DNA of 64,000 bases from Mycolicibacter kumamotonensis (GTDB taxonomy: Bacteria > Actinomycetota > Actinomycetes > Mycobacteriales > Mycobacteriaceae), in contig NZ_MVHU01000019.1 of NCBI RefSeq assembly GCF_002086285.1, forward strand, positions 1 to 64,000. Reading direction: 5' to 3'. Shown in pieces: positions 16,011 through 26,466 of this stretch. Under the pieces are notes generated by a model, which worked only from the letters and a program-made list of their open reading frames with translations, was not told where the DNA came from and made no database searches. A program made the translations under genes and the position numbers. Position 1 is the stretch's first letter, and the number at the start of each line of letters is the position of its first letter.

Positions 16011-17467
16011 GCCTGGTTCTGCGGTACGCCGCCCGCAGTGATCGCGGCCTGGTGCGCTCCAACAACGAGGACTCGGTGTATGCCGGGGCCCGGCTCCTGG
16101 CCCTGGCCGACGGCATGGGCGGGCACGCGGCTGGCGAAGTCGCCTCCCAGCTGGTGATCGCCGCCCTGGCCCACCTTGATGACGACGAGCCGGGTGGCGA
16201 TCTGCTGGCGAAGTTGGAAGCCGCTGTGCAGGAAGGCAATTCGGCGATCGCGGCCTATGTCGAGGAGCACCCGGAGCTCGAGGGCATGGGCACCACCCTG
16301 ACCGCGATCCTGTTCGCCGGCCCCCGCCTGGGACTGGCCCACATCGGCGACTCCCGCGGCTATTTGCTGCGCGACGGCGAGCTGAGCCAGATCACCAAGG
16401 ACGACACCTTCGTGCAGACCCTGGTCGACGAGGGTCGCATCACCTTGGAAGAGGCGCACAGTCATCCGCAGCGGTCCCTGATCATGCGGGCGCTGACCGG
16501 CCACGAGGTGGAGCCGACGCTGATCATGCGTGAGGCGCAGGCCGGCGACCGCTACCTGCTGTGCTCCGACGGTTTGAGCGACCCGGTGAGCACCGAGACC
16601 ATCCGCGAGGCGCTGGAGATCCCCGACGTCAACGAGAGCGCGCTGCGGCTCATCGAGTTGGCCCTGCGCGGCGGCGGACCCGACAACGTGACCGTCGTGG
16701 TGGCCGACGTCGTCGACGTCGACTACGGCCAGACCCAGCCGATCCTGGCCGGGGCGGTCTCCGACAACGACGAGGACCACCTCACCGCGCTCAACACCGC
16801 CGCCGGGCGGGCTTCGGCGATCTCCCCCCGCAAGACCGTCGCCAAGCGAGTGCTGCCACGGATCGAGACGCTGACCCGGCCGCCGCGGTCCCGGCGGCGC
16901 ACGATCATCATCGCGCTGCTGCTGCTGATCCTGCTGGCGGCCGCGCTGCTGATCGGACGGGCGATCGTGCGCACCAACTATTACGTCACCGCCTACGGCG
17001 GCACCGTGGCGATCATGCGCGGCGTGCAGGGTTCGATCCTCGGTGTGCCGCTGCAGGAGCCCTACCTGCTCGGCTGCCTCGACAGCCGCGGCGATCTGGT
17101 GCAGATCAGCTTCAGCCAGTCCGGCGACAAACTGGCCTGCCGACTCATGACGTTGCAGGATCTGCGGCTGCCGGCCCGCCAACAGGTCAGCAACGGCCTG
17201 CCCGCCGGCACCCTCGATGACGCGATCACCCAGCTGCGCAACCTGGCCCGTGACTCCCTGCTGCCGCCGTGCCCGACCCGAAGCACCTCCGGAAAGGCGG
17301 GCGGCAGCGGTTCGACGCGCGCCCCGGATCCCGGGACGGCCCCGACCGGTCCGCGGCCCGGCCCAGCGCAGCCGACCCCGACCTCCGGGGTGCCCCACCT
17401 GCCCACCCTGACCAGCCTGCCGCCGGCCCCGCCAGAACCGGGGACCGACTGCCGGGCGGCCTCATGA
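16007..17467 (+). CDS. pstP: Serine/threonine protein phosphatase PstP (PP2C family)
   Basis: A 486-residue protein from GTG 16007. The cytosolic PP2C domain (residues 1-240) has the metal-binding motifs SDRGLVRSNNEDS, ADGMGGHAAGE, GDSRGYLLRDG and GGPDNVTVVV. A membrane helix follows at residues ~299-320 after a basic stretch, then an extracytoplasmic domain and a Pro-rich tail. PstP removes phosphate from PknA, PknB and their substrates such as CwlM. It is translationally coupled to fhaB (GTGA) and rodA (ATGA). It is slightly shorter than the ~514 residues recalled for M. tuberculosis; the Pro-rich tail is the variable part. Confidence 0.96.
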   Translation: MSLVLRYAARSDRGLVRSNNEDSVYAGARLLALADGMGGHAAGEVASQLVIAALAHLDDDEPGGDLLAKLEAAVQEGNSAIAAYVEEHPELEGMGTTLTAILFAGPRLGLAHIGDSRGYLLRDGELSQITKDDTFVQTLVDEGRITLEEAHSHPQRSLIMRALTGHEVEPTLIMREAQAGDRYLLCSDGLSDPVSTETIREALEIPDVNESALRLIELALRGGGPDNVTVVVADVVDVDYGQTQPILAGAVSDNDEDHLTALNTAAGRASAISPRKTVAKRVLPRIETLTRPPRSRRRTIIIALLLLILLAAALLIGRAIVRTNYYVTAYGGTVAIMRGVQGSILGVPLQEPYLLGCLDSRGDLVQISFSQSGDKLACRLMTLQDLRLPARQQVSNGLPAGTLDDAITQLRNLARDSLLPPCPTRSTSGKAGGSGSTRAPDPGTAPTGPRPGPAQPTPTSGVPHLPTLTSLPPAPPEPGTDCRAAS

Positions 17468-18873
17468 GCACAGCGCCGCAGCCGCCGGTGGCGCTGACGC
17501 CGGTGCTGCCGGATCGACGCAACGCCGAACTGCTGCTGCTGTGCTTCGCGACCATGATCGTCGCGGTGGCGATGCTGATCGTCGAGGCCGGCCACGAACA
17601 GGGTCTGCGCCCCGACCTGGTCGGCTACGGGGCGGCGTTTCTGGTGCTGTTCGCCTTCGCGCACCTGGTCATTCGGCACTCGGCGCGTTACGCCGACCCG
17701 CTGCTGCTGCCGGTGGTGGCCCTGCTCAACGGCCTCGGGCTGGTGATGATCCACCGCATCGATCTGGGCGCCGCGTTCGACGGCGCCGGCACCCGCCCGG
17801 GCGCCAGCGAACAGATGCTGTGGACGCTGGTCGGCGTCATCGTCTTCGCCCTGGTCCTGGAGTTGCTCAAGGACCACCGCCGGCTCGCCGGCAGCGGCTA
17901 CGTCTGCGGGCTGGTGGGCCTGGTGCTGCTGGTGATCCCCGCCCTGTTGCCGGCCTCACTGTCGGAGCGGCAGGGCGCCAAGATCTGGATTCGTCTGCCC
18001 GGCTTCTCGATTCAGCCCGCCGAGTTCTCCAAGATCCTGCTGCTGGTGTTCTTCGCGGCGGTGCTGGTCTCCAAACGCCAGCTGTTCACCAGCGCCGGCA
18101 AACACGTGCTGGGGATGAACCTGCCGCGCCCACGCGACCTGGCGCCGCTGCTGGCCGCCTGGGTGATCTCGGTCGGTGTGATGGCGTTCGAGAAAGACCT
18201 CGGCACCTCGCTGCTGCTGTACGCGTCGTTTCTGGTGATGGTCTACCTGGCCACCCGGCGGTTCAGCTGGATGGTGATCGGCATGCTGCTGTTCGTCGTC
18301 GGCAGCATCGCCGCGTACTTCATGTTCGGCCATGTCCGGGTGCGGGTGCAGACCTGGCTGGACCCGTTCGCCGACCCCGAAGGCACCGGCTACCAGATGG
18401 TGCAGTCACTGTTCAGCTTCGCCACCGGCGGCATCTTCGGGACCGGGCTGGGCAACGGCCAGCCCGGCTACGTGCCCGCGGCGTCGACGGACTTCATCAT
18501 CGCCGCGTTCGGCGAAGAACTGGGTCTGGTCGGGCTTGCCGGCGTGCTGATCCTGTACACCATCGTGATCGTGCGCGGCATGCGCACGGCGATCGCGGTC
18601 CGCGACAGTTTCGGCAAGCTGCTGGCGGCAGGGTTGGCCGCCACCCTGGGTATCCAGCTGTTCATCGTGGTCGGAGGTGTCACGAAGCTCATTCCGCTGA
18701 CCGGGCTGACCACGCCGTGGCTGTCCTACGGCGGGTCGTCGCTGCTGGCCAACTATGTGCTGTTGGCGATCGTGCTGCGTGTCTCGCACGCCGCCCGCCG
18801 CCCGCTGAGCACCCAGCCGCAGCGCACCGCCTCGATCGGTGATACCGGCACGGCGGTGATCGAGCGCGTATGA
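17464..18873 (+). CDS. rodA: SEDS peptidoglycan glycosyltransferase RodA (FtsW/RodA family)
   Basis: A 469-residue polytopic membrane protein from ATG 17464, overlapping the pstP stop (ATGA). About 12 helices are visible. SEDS signature segments include PAEFSKILLLVFFA, EKDLGTSLLLY (the essential Asp) and TPWLSYGGSSLLANY near the C-terminus. RodA polymerises lipid II into glycan strands and works with a class B PBP; the next gene, pbpA, encodes that partner. The start MSTAPQPPVALTPVLPDRRN matches the expected cytosolic N-tail. Confidence 0.96.
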   Translation: MSTAPQPPVALTPVLPDRRNAELLLLCFATMIVAVAMLIVEAGHEQGLRPDLVGYGAAFLVLFAFAHLVIRHSARYADPLLLPVVALLNGLGLVMIHRIDLGAAFDGAGTRPGASEQMLWTLVGVIVFALVLELLKDHRRLAGSGYVCGLVGLVLLVIPALLPASLSERQGAKIWIRLPGFSIQPAEFSKILLLVFFAAVLVSKRQLFTSAGKHVLGMNLPRPRDLAPLLAAWVISVGVMAFEKDLGTSLLLYASFLVMVYLATRRFSWMVIGMLLFVVGSIAAYFMFGHVRVRVQTWLDPFADPEGTGYQMVQSLFSFATGGIFGTGLGNGQPGYVPAASTDFIIAAFGEELGLVGLAGVLILYTIVIVRGMRTAIAVRDSFGKLLAAGLAATLGIQLFIVVGGVTKLIPLTGLTTPWLSYGGSSLLANYVLLAIVLRVSHAARRPLSTQPQRTASIGDTGTAVIERV

Positions 18874-20348
18874 ACACCTCCCTGCGCCGCGTCACGATGA
18901 CCCTGATGGCGCTGATCGTGCTGCTGTTGGGCAACGCCACACTGACCCAGGTCTTCGCCGCCGACGGGCTGCGCGCCGACCCGCGCAATCAGCGGGTGCT
19001 GCTCGACGAATACTCCCGCCAGCGCGGCCAGATCACCGCCGCCGGGCAGCTGCTGGCCTACTCGGTGGCCACCGACGACCGGATCAAATACCAGCGCATC
19101 TACCCCGACCCGGCCGTGTACGCGCCGATCACCGGGTTCTACTCGCTGCGCTACTCCAGCAGCGGCCTGGAGCGCGCCGAGGACACCGTCCTCAACGGAT
19201 CCGACCCCCGGCTGTTCGGGCTGCGATTGGCCGACTTCTTCACCGGCCGCAGCCCCCGCGGCGGCACCGTGGAGACCACCATCCGGCCCCGGGTGCAGCA
19301 GGCCGGCTGGGAGGCGATGCAGAACGGCTGCTCTGGCGGTTGCCGGGGTGCGGTGGTGGCCTTGGAGCCGTCCACCGGCAAGGTCTTGGCGCTGGTGTCG
19401 ACGCCGTCGTATGACCCCAACCAGTTGTCGTCGCATGATTCGGTGCAGCAAGGCCGGGCCTGGCAGCGGCTGCGCGACGACCCCCGGTCGCCGTTGACCA
19501 ACCGGGCCATCAGCGAGACCTACCCGCCGGGCTCGACGTTCAAGGTGATCACCACCGCGGCGGCGCTGCAGTCCGGCATCAGCGAGAACGAGCAGCTGAC
19601 CAACGCGGCGCGCATCGCTCTGCCCGACAGCACCGTCAAGCTGGAGAACTTCGGCGGCACCACCTGCGAAGGCAGTGAGCAGACCGTGCCGCTGCGGGTG
19701 GCGTTCGCCCGGTCCTGCAACACGGCCTTCGTCCAGCTCGGTATCCGCACCGGCGCCGACGCCCTGCGCACCGCCGCCCAGGGGTTCGGCCTGGACGTCA
19801 CCCCCGAACCGATCCCGCTGCAGGTGGCCGAGTCCACCGTCGGCCCGATCCGCGACGCCGCCGCGCTGGGGATGACCAGCATCGGCCAGAAGGACGTCGC
19901 GGTGACGCCGCTGAAGAACGCGGTGATCGCGGCCACCATCGCCAACGGCGGACTGACGATGCAGCCGTACCTGGTCGAGGGGCTGGAGGGACCGGACTTG
20001 GCCGGAATCGCGACCACGCAACCGCGCGAACTACGCCGTGCGGTGTCCTCGCAGGTCGCGGCTAAGCTAACGGAACTGATGATCGACGCCGAAAAAGTGA
20101 CCCAGCAGGAGGGGGCCATCCCGGGCGTACAGATCGCGTCGAAGACCGGCACCGCCGAGCACGGTCCCGATCCGCGGAACACTCCGCCGCACGCGTGGTA
20201 CATCGCCTTCGCCCCGGCCAGTGCCCCGAAGGTGGCCGTCGCCGTCGTCGTCGAGGACGGCGGCGATCGCTTGGCGGCGACCGGCGGCGCGCTGGCGGCG
20301 CCGATCGGCCGGGCTGTCATCCAAGCGGCATTGCAGGGGCGATCATGA
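18870..20348 (+). CDS. pbpA: Class B penicillin-binding protein PbpA
   Basis: A 492-residue transpeptidase from ATG 18870 (ATGA overlap with rodA). Residues ~10-30 form the membrane anchor. The penicillin-binding domain has the catalytic SxxK in [11 protein letters not shown], SxN in FARSCNTAF and KTGTAEHG near the C-terminus. It cross-links peptidoglycan and is needed for septation and cell shape; PknB phosphorylates PbpA in M. tuberculosis. It is paired with RodA upstream and with the kinases downstream. Confidence 0.96.
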   Translation: MNTSLRRVTMTLMALIVLLLGNATLTQVFAADGLRADPRNQRVLLDEYSRQRGQITAAGQLLAYSVATDDRIKYQRIYPDPAVYAPITGFYSLRYSSSGLERAEDTVLNGSDPRLFGLRLADFFTGRSPRGGTVETTIRPRVQQAGWEAMQNGCSGGCRGAVVALEPSTGKVLALVSTPSYDPNQLSSHDSVQQGRAWQRLRDDPRSPLTNRAISETYPPGSTFKVITTAAALQSGISENEQLTNAARIALPDSTVKLENFGGTTCEGSEQTVPLRVAFARSCNTAFVQLGIRTGADALRTAAQGFGLDVTPEPIPLQVAESTVGPIRDAAALGMTSIGQKDVAVTPLKNAVIAATIANGGLTMQPYLVEGLEGPDLAGIATTQPRELRRAVSSQVAAKLTELMIDAEKVTQQEGAIPGVQIASKTGTAEHGPDPRNTPPHAWYIAFAPASAPKVAVAVVVEDGGDRLAATGGALAAPIGRAVIQAALQGRS

Positions 20349-21577
20349 GTCCGCAGGTCGGAGCAGCGCTGGCCGGGCGCTACCGGTTGCAGCGGCTGAT
20401 CGCCACCGGCGGCATGGGCCAGGTGTGGGAGGCCGTCGACAACCGGCTGGGCCGCCGGGTCGCGGTCAAGGTGCTCAAACCCGAGTTCTCCTCCGACCCC
20501 GAGTTCATCGAGCGGTTCCGCGCCGAGGCGCGCAACACCGCCATGCTCAACCACCCGGGGATCGCCAGTGTGCACGACTACGGCGAGACCGACCTGGACG
20601 GCGAGGGCCGAACCGCGTTCCTGGTGATGGAGCTGGTCAACGGTGAACCGCTGAACTCGGTGCTGAAACGGACCGGGCGGCTCTCGCTGCGGCATGCCCT
20701 GGACATGCTGGAGCAGACCGGCCGGGCGCTGCAGGTGGCGCACAGCACCGGGCTGGTGCACCGCGACGTCAAGCCCGGAAACATCATGATCACCCCGACC
20801 GGCCAGGTGAAGATCACCGACTTCGGTATCGCCAAGGCCGTCGACGCCGCCCCGGTCACCCAGACCGGCATGGTGATGGGCACTGCCCAGTACATCGCCC
20901 CCGAGCAGGCGCTCGGCCAGGACGCCACCGCCGCGAGTGACGTGTACTCGCTGGGCGTCGTCGGCTACGAGGTGCTCTCGGGCCGCCGGCCCTTCACCGG
21001 CGACGGTGCGCTGACCGTCGCGATGAAGCACATCAAGGAGCCGCCTCCGCCGCTGCCGGCCGAACTGCCGCCCAACGTGCGCGAGCTGATCGAGATCACC
21101 CTGGCCAAGAACCCCAACATGCGTTACCGCAGTGGCGGCCCGTTCGCCGACGCGGTGGCCGCGGTGCGTTCCGGCCGGCGGCCCACCCGGCCCAGCCAGT
21201 CGCTGCCGCCGGGGCGGGCGGCGCCGTCGGCGATCCCGTCAACCGCGGCGACCCGGGTTGCGCCGCCGGTGTCGGCACGTGCCACCGCGGCGCGGCGGGC
21301 CCGGCCGGGCACCGGAAACCACCGCACCCCGCCGCCGCGACGCACCTTCACCGCCGGGCAGCGCGCGCTGCTGTGGGCAGCCGGCGTGCTCGGCACGCTG
21401 GCGATCGTCATCGCGGTGCTGATCGTGGTCGGCGCCAAGAGTCCGGGCGGCTCGCTGGCGCCGGCCACCATCACCCAAACCCCGGCGCCGCAGACCGAGT
21501 CGTCGAGCGCCGAGTCGCCGCCGGCCGGGCCGCCCGCGCAGTCCTCCGGCTGGACCTGGCACAGGGCGTCACGATGA
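20345..21577 (+). CDS. pknA: Serine/threonine protein kinase PknA
   Basis: A 410-residue kinase from ATG 20345 (ATGA overlap with pbpA). The kinase domain has the Gly-loop [12 protein letters not shown], catalytic Lys42, [11 protein letters not shown] and the APEQA motif. A Pro/Arg-rich juxtamembrane segment leads to one membrane helix (residues ~345-368, [21 protein letters not shown]) and a short extracytoplasmic tail without PASTA repeats. PknA is an essential regulator of cell shape and division and phosphorylates PknB, FipA, Wag31 and others. Confidence 0.97.
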   Translation: MSPQVGAALAGRYRLQRLIATGGMGQVWEAVDNRLGRRVAVKVLKPEFSSDPEFIERFRAEARNTAMLNHPGIASVHDYGETDLDGEGRTAFLVMELVNGEPLNSVLKRTGRLSLRHALDMLEQTGRALQVAHSTGLVHRDVKPGNIMITPTGQVKITDFGIAKAVDAAPVTQTGMVMGTAQYIAPEQALGQDATAASDVYSLGVVGYEVLSGRRPFTGDGALTVAMKHIKEPPPPLPAELPPNVRELIEITLAKNPNMRYRSGGPFADAVAAVRSGRRPTRPSQSLPPGRAAPSAIPSTAATRVAPPVSARATAARRARPGTGNHRTPPPRRTFTAGQRALLWAAGVLGTLAIVIAVLIVVGAKSPGGSLAPATITQTPAPQTESSSAESPPAGPPAQSSGWTWHRASR

Positions 21578-23448
21578 CCACCCCGCAGCGGCTCTCCGAC
21601 CGCTATGAACTCGGTGAGATCCTCGGCTTCGGCGGCATGTCGGAGGTACACCGGGCTGTCGACGTCCGGCTGCACCGCGAGGTCGCGGTGAAGGTGCTGC
21701 GCGCCGACCTGGCCCGCGACCCCAGCTTCTACCTGCGGTTCCGGCGCGAGGCGCAGAACGCCGCGGCGCTCAATCACCCGGCCATCGTCGCCGTCTACGA
21801 CACCGGCGAGGCCGACACACCGGCCGGGCCGCTGCCCTACATCGTGATGGAGCTCGTCGAGGGCGTCACCCTGCGCGACATCGTGCAGAACGACGGCCCG
21901 ATGCCGCCCATCCGGGCCATCGAGGTGATCGCCGATGCCTGCCAGGCGCTGAACTTCAGCCACCAGCACGGCATCATCCACCGCGACGTCAAGCCGGCCA
22001 ACATCATGATCGACTCGCACAACGCGGTGAAGGTGATGGACTTCGGCATCGCCCGCGCGGTCGCCGACGCCGGCAACAGTGTCACCCAGACCGCGGCGGT
22101 GATCGGCACCGCCCAGTATCTGTCGCCCGAACAGGCGCGCGGCGAGACCGTCGACGCCCGCTCGGATGTGTACTCGCTGGGCTGTGTGCTCTACGAAATC
22201 CTCACCGGCGACCCGCCTTTCGTCGGGGATTCACCGGTTGCGGTGGCCTATCAGCACGTCCGGGAAGACCCTGTTCCGCCGTCCCAACGGCTACCGGGAC
22301 TCTCGGCGGACCTCGATGCCGTGGTGCTCAAGGCGCTGGCGAAGAACCCGGACAACCGCTACCAGACGGCCGCCGAGATGCGCGCCGACCTGGTGCGCGT
22401 GCACAACGGTGAGACACCGGAGGCCCCGCGGGTGCTCACCGAGGCCGACCGTGCCTCGATGATCACCCCTCGCTCCGGCGAGAGTGCCGCGGAGCAGACC
22501 GACCCGCTGCCCCGCCAGCAACTCGACTTCGCCCACGAGCGGCCGGGTTCGGTGGGCCGGTGGCTGATCGCCGCGATCGTGCTGTCGGTGCTGACCGTCA
22601 TCGTCACGGTGTCGATCAACACCTTCGGCGGCCGCACCCATCAGATCCAGGTGCCCGACGTCAGCGGCCGAGCGTCGGTCGATGCGATCGCGGAGTTGCA
22701 GAACAAGGGCTTCAAGACCCGCACCGACCAGCGCGCCGACTCCGAGGTGCCGCCGGATCACGTGATCAGCACCGACCCGCCGGCCGGAGCCCCGGCCAAC
22801 AAGGGCGACAAGATCACCGTCAACGTGTCCTACGGCCCCGAGCAGCGCCAGCTGCCCGACGTGGCGTCGCTGAGTTACGCCGACGCGGTCAAGAAGCTGA
22901 CCGCCGCGGGATTCGGCAAGTTCAAACAGGTCAATTCGCCGTCGACCCCCGAGCTCAAGGACAAGGTGCTCGGCACCAACCCGCCGGCCAACCAGACCAC
23001 GGCGATCACCAACGAGATCGTGATCGTGATCGGCAGCGGCCCGGCGACCAAGCCCGTCCCCGACGTCACCGGCCAGACGGTGGAGCTGGCAACCAAGAAT
23101 CTGACCGTCTATGGCTTCACCAAGATCACCGAGGTGACGGTGGACAGCCCGCGTCCGGCCGGCGAGGTGATCGCCACCGAGCCGCCGACCGGGGCGACCG
23201 CGCCCGTCGACGGGGTGGTCGAGCTGCGGGTGTCGCGCGGCAACCAGTTCGTCATGCCGGATCTGACCGGGATGTTCTGGACCGATGCCGAACCGCAGCT
23301 GCGGGCGCTGGGTTGGACCGGGATGCTGATCAAGGGTGCCGACGTCGACGCCGGCGGCTCCGGACACAACCGGGTGGTCTACCAGAGCCCGGCGGCGGGC
23401 CAGGGCGTCAACACCGACGGCAACATCACGTTGCGGTTCGGCCAGTAG
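21574..23448 (+). CDS. pknB: Serine/threonine protein kinase PknB with four PASTA domains
   Basis: A 624-residue kinase from ATG 21574 (ATGA overlap with pknA). Catalytic residues are Lys40, Asp138 in HRDVKPAN and DFG at 156-158; the activation-loop Thr171 and Thr173 are conserved. One membrane helix lies at residues ~330-350 ([19 protein letters not shown]). The outside part has four PASTA repeats ([52 protein letters not shown]) that sense muropeptides or lipid II. Targets in studied mycobacteria include CwlM, the MurJ pseudokinase, FhaA, GarA and PbpA, several encoded in this window. It is the last gene of the operon, with 3 bases to the convergent trpG-like gene. Confidence 0.97.
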   Translation: MTTPQRLSDRYELGEILGFGGMSEVHRAVDVRLHREVAVKVLRADLARDPSFYLRFRREAQNAAALNHPAIVAVYDTGEADTPAGPLPYIVMELVEGVTLRDIVQNDGPMPPIRAIEVIADACQALNFSHQHGIIHRDVKPANIMIDSHNAVKVMDFGIARAVADAGNSVTQTAAVIGTAQYLSPEQARGETVDARSDVYSLGCVLYEILTGDPPFVGDSPVAVAYQHVREDPVPPSQRLPGLSADLDAVVLKALAKNPDNRYQTAAEMRADLVRVHNGETPEAPRVLTEADRASMITPRSGESAAEQTDPLPRQQLDFAHERPGSVGRWLIAAIVLSVLTVIVTVSINTFGGRTHQIQVPDVSGRASVDAIAELQNKGFKTRTDQRADSEVPPDHVISTDPPAGAPANKGDKITVNVSYGPEQRQLPDVASLSYADAVKKLTAAGFGKFKQVNSPSTPELKDKVLGTNPPANQTTAITNEIVIVIGSGPATKPVPDVTGQTVELATKNLTVYGFTKITEVTVDSPRPAGEVIATEPPTGATAPVDGVVELRVSRGNQFVMPDLTGMFWTDAEPQLRALGWTGMLIKGADVDAGGSGHNRVVYQSPAAGQGVNTDGNITLRFGQ

Positions 23449-23451
23449 CCG

Positions 23452-24132
23452 TCAACTGACCGCGGGAACCGGTGTCACCGCGGTCTGCACGGTGGCGGCG
23501 ATCTCGTCCTCGAGCCGCCGCACCAAGGCGTCGTCACACGCGTAGCCGCAGAACCCCAGCCAGTTGGCCAGCATCCGGTGACCGCCCTCGGTGAGGATGG
23601 ACTCCGGGTGGAACTGCACCCCGTGGATGGGCAGCTCGGTGTGGCGCACCCCCATGATGACCCCGCCGCGGGTGCGCGCCGTGACCTCCAGGACGGCCGG
23701 CAGCGTCTCGGGCAGGATCGTCAACGAGTGGTAGCGGGTGGCGGTGAACGGATCCGGCAGTCCCTTCAGCACCCCGGTGTCGGTGTGGAAGACGGTGCTG
23801 GTCTTGCCGTGCAGCAGTTCCGGCGCCCGGTCGACCGTGCCGCCGAACGCGACGCCGATCGCCTGGTGGCCCAGGCACACCCCCAGCACCGGGATCCGCG
23901 CCTCGGCGCAGGCCCGGACCAGGGCGATCGACGCCCCGGCACGTTCCGGGGTGCCCGGACCCGGGCTGAGCAGCACCCCGTCGAAGTCGGCCACCACGGT
24001 GTCCAGGGCGGCCGGGTCGGCCAGGCGGGCGTCGTCGTTGCGCCAGACGGCAGCCTGCACGCCCAGCTGGCCCAGGTACTGCACCAGGTTGAACACAAAG
24101 CTGTCGTAATTGTCGACGACGAGGATCCGCAC
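23452..24132 (-). CDS. trpG: Class I glutamine amidotransferase component II (TrpG/PabA-like)
   Basis: A ~226-residue amidotransferase starting at GTG 24132 (VRILVVDNYDSFVFNL); an alternative GTG at 24138 would add two residues. It shows LLSPGPGTPERAG, the catalytic Cys in LGVCLGHQAIG and the His/Glu pair in GVQFHPES. It supplies ammonia from glutamine to anthranilate synthase or aminodeoxychorismate synthase. It is far from any trp genes, so a role in p-aminobenzoate/folate synthesis is as likely as tryptophan synthesis. Position and sequence match Rv0013. Confidence 0.93.
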   Translation of the reverse strand: MRILVVDNYDSFVFNLVQYLGQLGVQAAVWRNDDARLADPAALDTVVADFDGVLLSPGPGTPERAGASIALVRACAEARIPVLGVCLGHQAIGVAFGGTVDRAPELLHGKTSTVFHTDTGVLKGLPDPFTATRYHSLTILPETLPAVLEVTARTRGGVIMGVRHTELPIHGVQFHPESILTEGGHRMLANWLGFCGYACDDALVRRLEDEIAATVQTAVTPVPAVS

Positions 24133-24163
24133 GCTCACAGGCTACCGCCGCGGCCCGCGGGTC

Positions 24164-24916
24164 TCAGTAGTCGACCGGACCGGCCGGGACGGCGTAGCGC
24201 ATCCGGGCGGGCCCGGGCGTCTCGGCCACCTGCAGGTCGGTGCCGACCTGTTCGCTGTAGCCCAGACCGAACCGGATCACGTACTGCTTGTACAGGGTGA
24301 CCAGGGGAGCGTCGGCCAGCGCGGACTGCATCGCAGCCGGGTCACCGATCGCGGTGATGACGTAGGGCGGGCTGTAGGTCCGGTCGCCCAGCAGCAGGGT
24401 GTTGCCGACACAGCGCGGTGCTGACTCGGCGGTGATCCGCTGGTCCTGCATCTGGACGGCCTCGGCCCCGGCACTCCACAACGCGTTGAGCACCGCGGAG
24501 ATGTCTTGCTGGTGCACCACCAGATCGTCGGGGGCGGCGTCGCGGGGGAACCGGCCGTTGGCGTCGCGCTGCGCATCGGTGAGGGTCACCACCAGGCCCG
24601 GCCCGTGCACCGCCTCCAGACCGGCGGCCTGGGCCATCTGGTCGGTGCGGTTGCGCATCGCCGATAACGCCGCGCCGGCCCCGCGGCCGTGCACCGAACC
24701 CACCGCGGTTGCCAGCGCGTCACGTTTGCCGGTGAGCTCCTCCACGGTGGATTGGGTGGCTCGGACCAGGTCGACCAGGCGGGGTGCGTCGCCGCGCCGG
24801 ATCTCCTTACCGCCGGAGACACCGTGGGTAGCGGCCAGCAGCAGCCCGGCGAGCAGGCACACCAGGGGAACGCCCACCCGCCACGGGGAGCGGCGGCCGG
24901 GGAACTCGACCTGCAT
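24164..24916 (-). CDS. DUF881 membrane protein (Rv0012-like)
   Basis: A 250-residue protein. I chose ATG 24916 because GGAGAG lies just upstream. A basic N-tail (RRSPWR) precedes one membrane helix (residues ~14-33, [18 protein letters not shown]). A coiled-coil region follows ([22 protein letters not shown]), then the conserved DUF881 domain ([53 protein letters not shown]). The family is topologically like FtsQ/SpoIIQ-type division-associated proteins, but its function is unknown. It is 92 bases from the divergent crgA. Confidence 0.88.
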   Translation of the reverse strand: MQVEFPGRRSPWRVGVPLVCLLAGLLLAATHGVSGGKEIRRGDAPRLVDLVRATQSTVEELTGKRDALATAVGSVHGRGAGAALSAMRNRTDQMAQAAGLEAVHGPGLVVTLTDAQRDANGRFPRDAAPDDLVVHQQDISAVLNALWSAGAEAVQMQDQRITAESAPRCVGNTLLLGDRTYSPPYVITAIGDPAAMQSALADAPLVTLYKQYVIRFGLGYSEQVGTDLQVAETPGPARMRYAVPAGPVDY

Positions 24917-25008
24917 CTGCTCTCCAATTCTCGGCGGATCGCCCGGCTGGGTTAATCTCGTACCGACCCATACTCGCAGCTTCACCGCCGCACTGTCCCG
25001 AGGTACCG

Positions 25009-25290
25009 ATGCCCAAGTCGAAGGTTCGCAAGAAGACCAGCTTCACCCCCTCGGCCGTGAGCCGTACCCCGGTCAAGGTGAAGGGCGGGCCGTCGAGCGT
25101 GTGGTTCGTCGCGCTGTTCCTGGGACTGATGCTGTTCGGGCTGGTGTGGCTGATGGTGTATCAGTTGGCGGCCACCGGGCTGGACACCCCGGCGGCGCTG
25201 AACTGGATGAGTGAGCTGGGCCCGTGGAACTACGCGATCGCGTTTGCTTTCATGATCACCGGGCTGTTGCTCACGATGCGCTGGCGCTGA
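25009..25290 (+). CDS. crgA: Cell division protein CrgA
   Basis: A 93-residue protein from ATG 25009, the expected length. A basic cytosolic tail ([12 protein letters not shown]) is followed by two membrane helices (residues ~30-50 and ~73-90) with a short external loop. CrgA recruits and stabilises FtsI/PBP3 and interacts with FtsZ, FtsQ and CwsA at the septum. The CwsA gene lies 1.2 kb away, so both partners are in the window. Confidence 0.96.
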   Translation: MPKSKVRKKTSFTPSAVSRTPVKVKGGPSSVWFVALFLGLMLFGLVWLMVYQLAATGLDTPAALNWMSELGPWNYAIAFAFMITGLLLTMRWR

Positions 25291-25361
25291 GCCGCTCTGG
25301 CCTCGGATTTTGGTGATGTCGCGCCGTCGGCGATGCCAGCCGGGAAGGCGAAAGCTTGCCC

Positions 25362-25410
25362 AATCACATCGATGTGATTCATCCCCAGTGTGGACAACTC
25401 CTGTAGATAA
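25362..25410. promoter_or_regulatory. 18-bp palindrome and two DnaA-box-like sites upstream of the PH-domain gene
   Basis: AATCACATCGATGTGATT (25362-25379) is a perfect 18-base palindrome. Ten bases on is TGTGGACAA (25389-25397), the exact complement of the mycobacterial DnaA box TTGTCCACA. TGTAGATAA (25402-25410), in the same orientation, differs from the complement of TTATCCACA by one base. All lie in the 140-base gap between crgA and the PH-domain gene, about 10 kb from oriC. No U-tract follows the palindrome, so it is unlikely to be an intrinsic terminator. Confidence 0.55.
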
Positions 25411-25430
25411 CTTCAAAACCGCAGGTCGCA

Positions 25431-25868
25431 TTGGCTGAGAATCGGCCCCAGCAAACACAGTGGTCGCCTCCCGCCGGCGGAATCGCTGGTTGCGCGCTTG
25501 CCGGTGCGGTGTTAGCTACCAGCGCTGTGACGCTCGCCACAGACCTGCCCGGACGTGTTCTGGCCGGTCTTGCCGGAGTCGGCCTGATGGTGTTTGCCGG
25601 ATTCTCCTGGCGGTCCCGGCCCAAGCTGGCGCTCACCGCCCAGGGCCTGGCCGTGCGCGGGTGGTGGCGCACCCGGATATTGGCTCCCGACAGCCTGACG
25701 CGGGTGCGCGTCACCGAGTTCCAGCGGATCGGGCGCACGAACCGGCTGCTGGAGATCGAGACCGACGACGACCTGTTGATCCTGTCGCGGTGGGAACTGG
25801 GAACCGATCCCCGCGATGTGTTCGATGCCCTGACCGCGGCCGGCTACACCGGCCGCGCCCAGGGTTGA
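25431..25868 (+). CDS. PH-domain membrane protein (Rv0010c-like)
   Basis: A 145-residue protein; the only in-frame start that keeps the conserved N-terminus is TTG 25431. Two closely spaced hydrophobic segments (GIAGCALAGAVLATSAVTLAT and VLAGLAGVGLMVFAGF, residues ~17-55) are followed by a bacterial PH-like domain (PKLALTAQGLAVRGWWRTRIL, LLEIETDDDLLILSRWELGTDP). The family is of unknown function and probably faces the cytosol. It ends 10 bases from the convergent ppiA gene. Its promoter region carries the palindrome and DnaA-box pair. Confidence 0.88.
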   Translation: MAENRPQQTQWSPPAGGIAGCALAGAVLATSAVTLATDLPGRVLAGLAGVGLMVFAGFSWRSRPKLALTAQGLAVRGWWRTRILAPDSLTRVRVTEFQRIGRTNRLLEIETDDDLLILSRWELGTDPRDVFDALTAAGYTGRAQG

Positions 25869-25878
25869 CCTGCAGGCG

Positions 25879-26427
25879 CTAGGAGACCGTCACCGACTCG
25901 ATGACGACGGGCTCGGCGGGCCGGTCGGAACGGTCGGTCGCGGTGGTGGCGATGGCGTCCACGACGCGCTGGGAGTCCGGGTCGACGACCTCACCGAAGA
26001 TGGTGTGCTTGCGGTTCAGGTGCGGGGTCTGACCGACGGTGATGAAGAACTGCGAGCCGTTGGTGCCGGGGCCGGCGTTGGCCATCGCCAGCAGGTAGGG
26101 CTTGTCGAACACCAGCTCGGGGTGGAACTCGTCCTCGAACTTGTACCCGGGGCCGCCGCGACCGGTGCCGGTCGGGTCGCCGCCCTGGATCATGAAGCCG
26201 CCGATAACCCGGTGGAACACCGCGCCGTCGTAGAACGGGCCCGACGAGCCGCCGGAGGCGTTGGCGGTCGAGTACTCCTTGGTGCCCTGTGCCAGCCCGA
26301 CGAAGTTGGCGACGGTCTTGGGGGCGTGGTTGCCGAAGAGCGCGATCTTGATGTCGCCGCGGTTGGTGTGCAGCGTGGCGGTTGCGGTGGCGATGGGGCT
26401 GGAGGTCATGGGTTCACAGTGTGCCAT
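25879..26427 (-). CDS. ppiA: Cyclophilin-type peptidyl-prolyl isomerase PpiA
   Basis: A 182-residue cyclophilin from ATG 26427 ([14 protein letters not shown]), the length recalled for the M. tuberculosis protein; an internal ATG at 26409 is an alternative. The active-site segments [19 protein letters not shown] and [10 protein letters not shown] are intact. It catalyses cis/trans isomerisation of proline peptide bonds. There is no signal peptide. It is divergent from cwsA, with 39 bases between the two starts. Confidence 0.95.
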   Translation of the reverse strand: MAHCEPMTSSPIATATATLHTNRGDIKIALFGNHAPKTVANFVGLAQGTKEYSTANASGGSSGPFYDGAVFHRVIGGFMIQGGDPTGTGRGGPGYKFEDEFHPELVFDKPYLLAMANAGPGTNGSQFFITVGQTPHLNRKHTIFGEVVDPDSQRVVDAIATTATDRSDRPAEPVVIESVTVS

Positions 26428-26466
26428 TCGCGGCGTGGTGGGCTGCGTCACGGGTAGCGTTGCACC

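Noticed and set aside
25362-25379. Palindrome as an intrinsic terminator of crgA
   Set aside because: No U-tract follows, and the palindrome has no proper loop; a protein-binding site is more likely.
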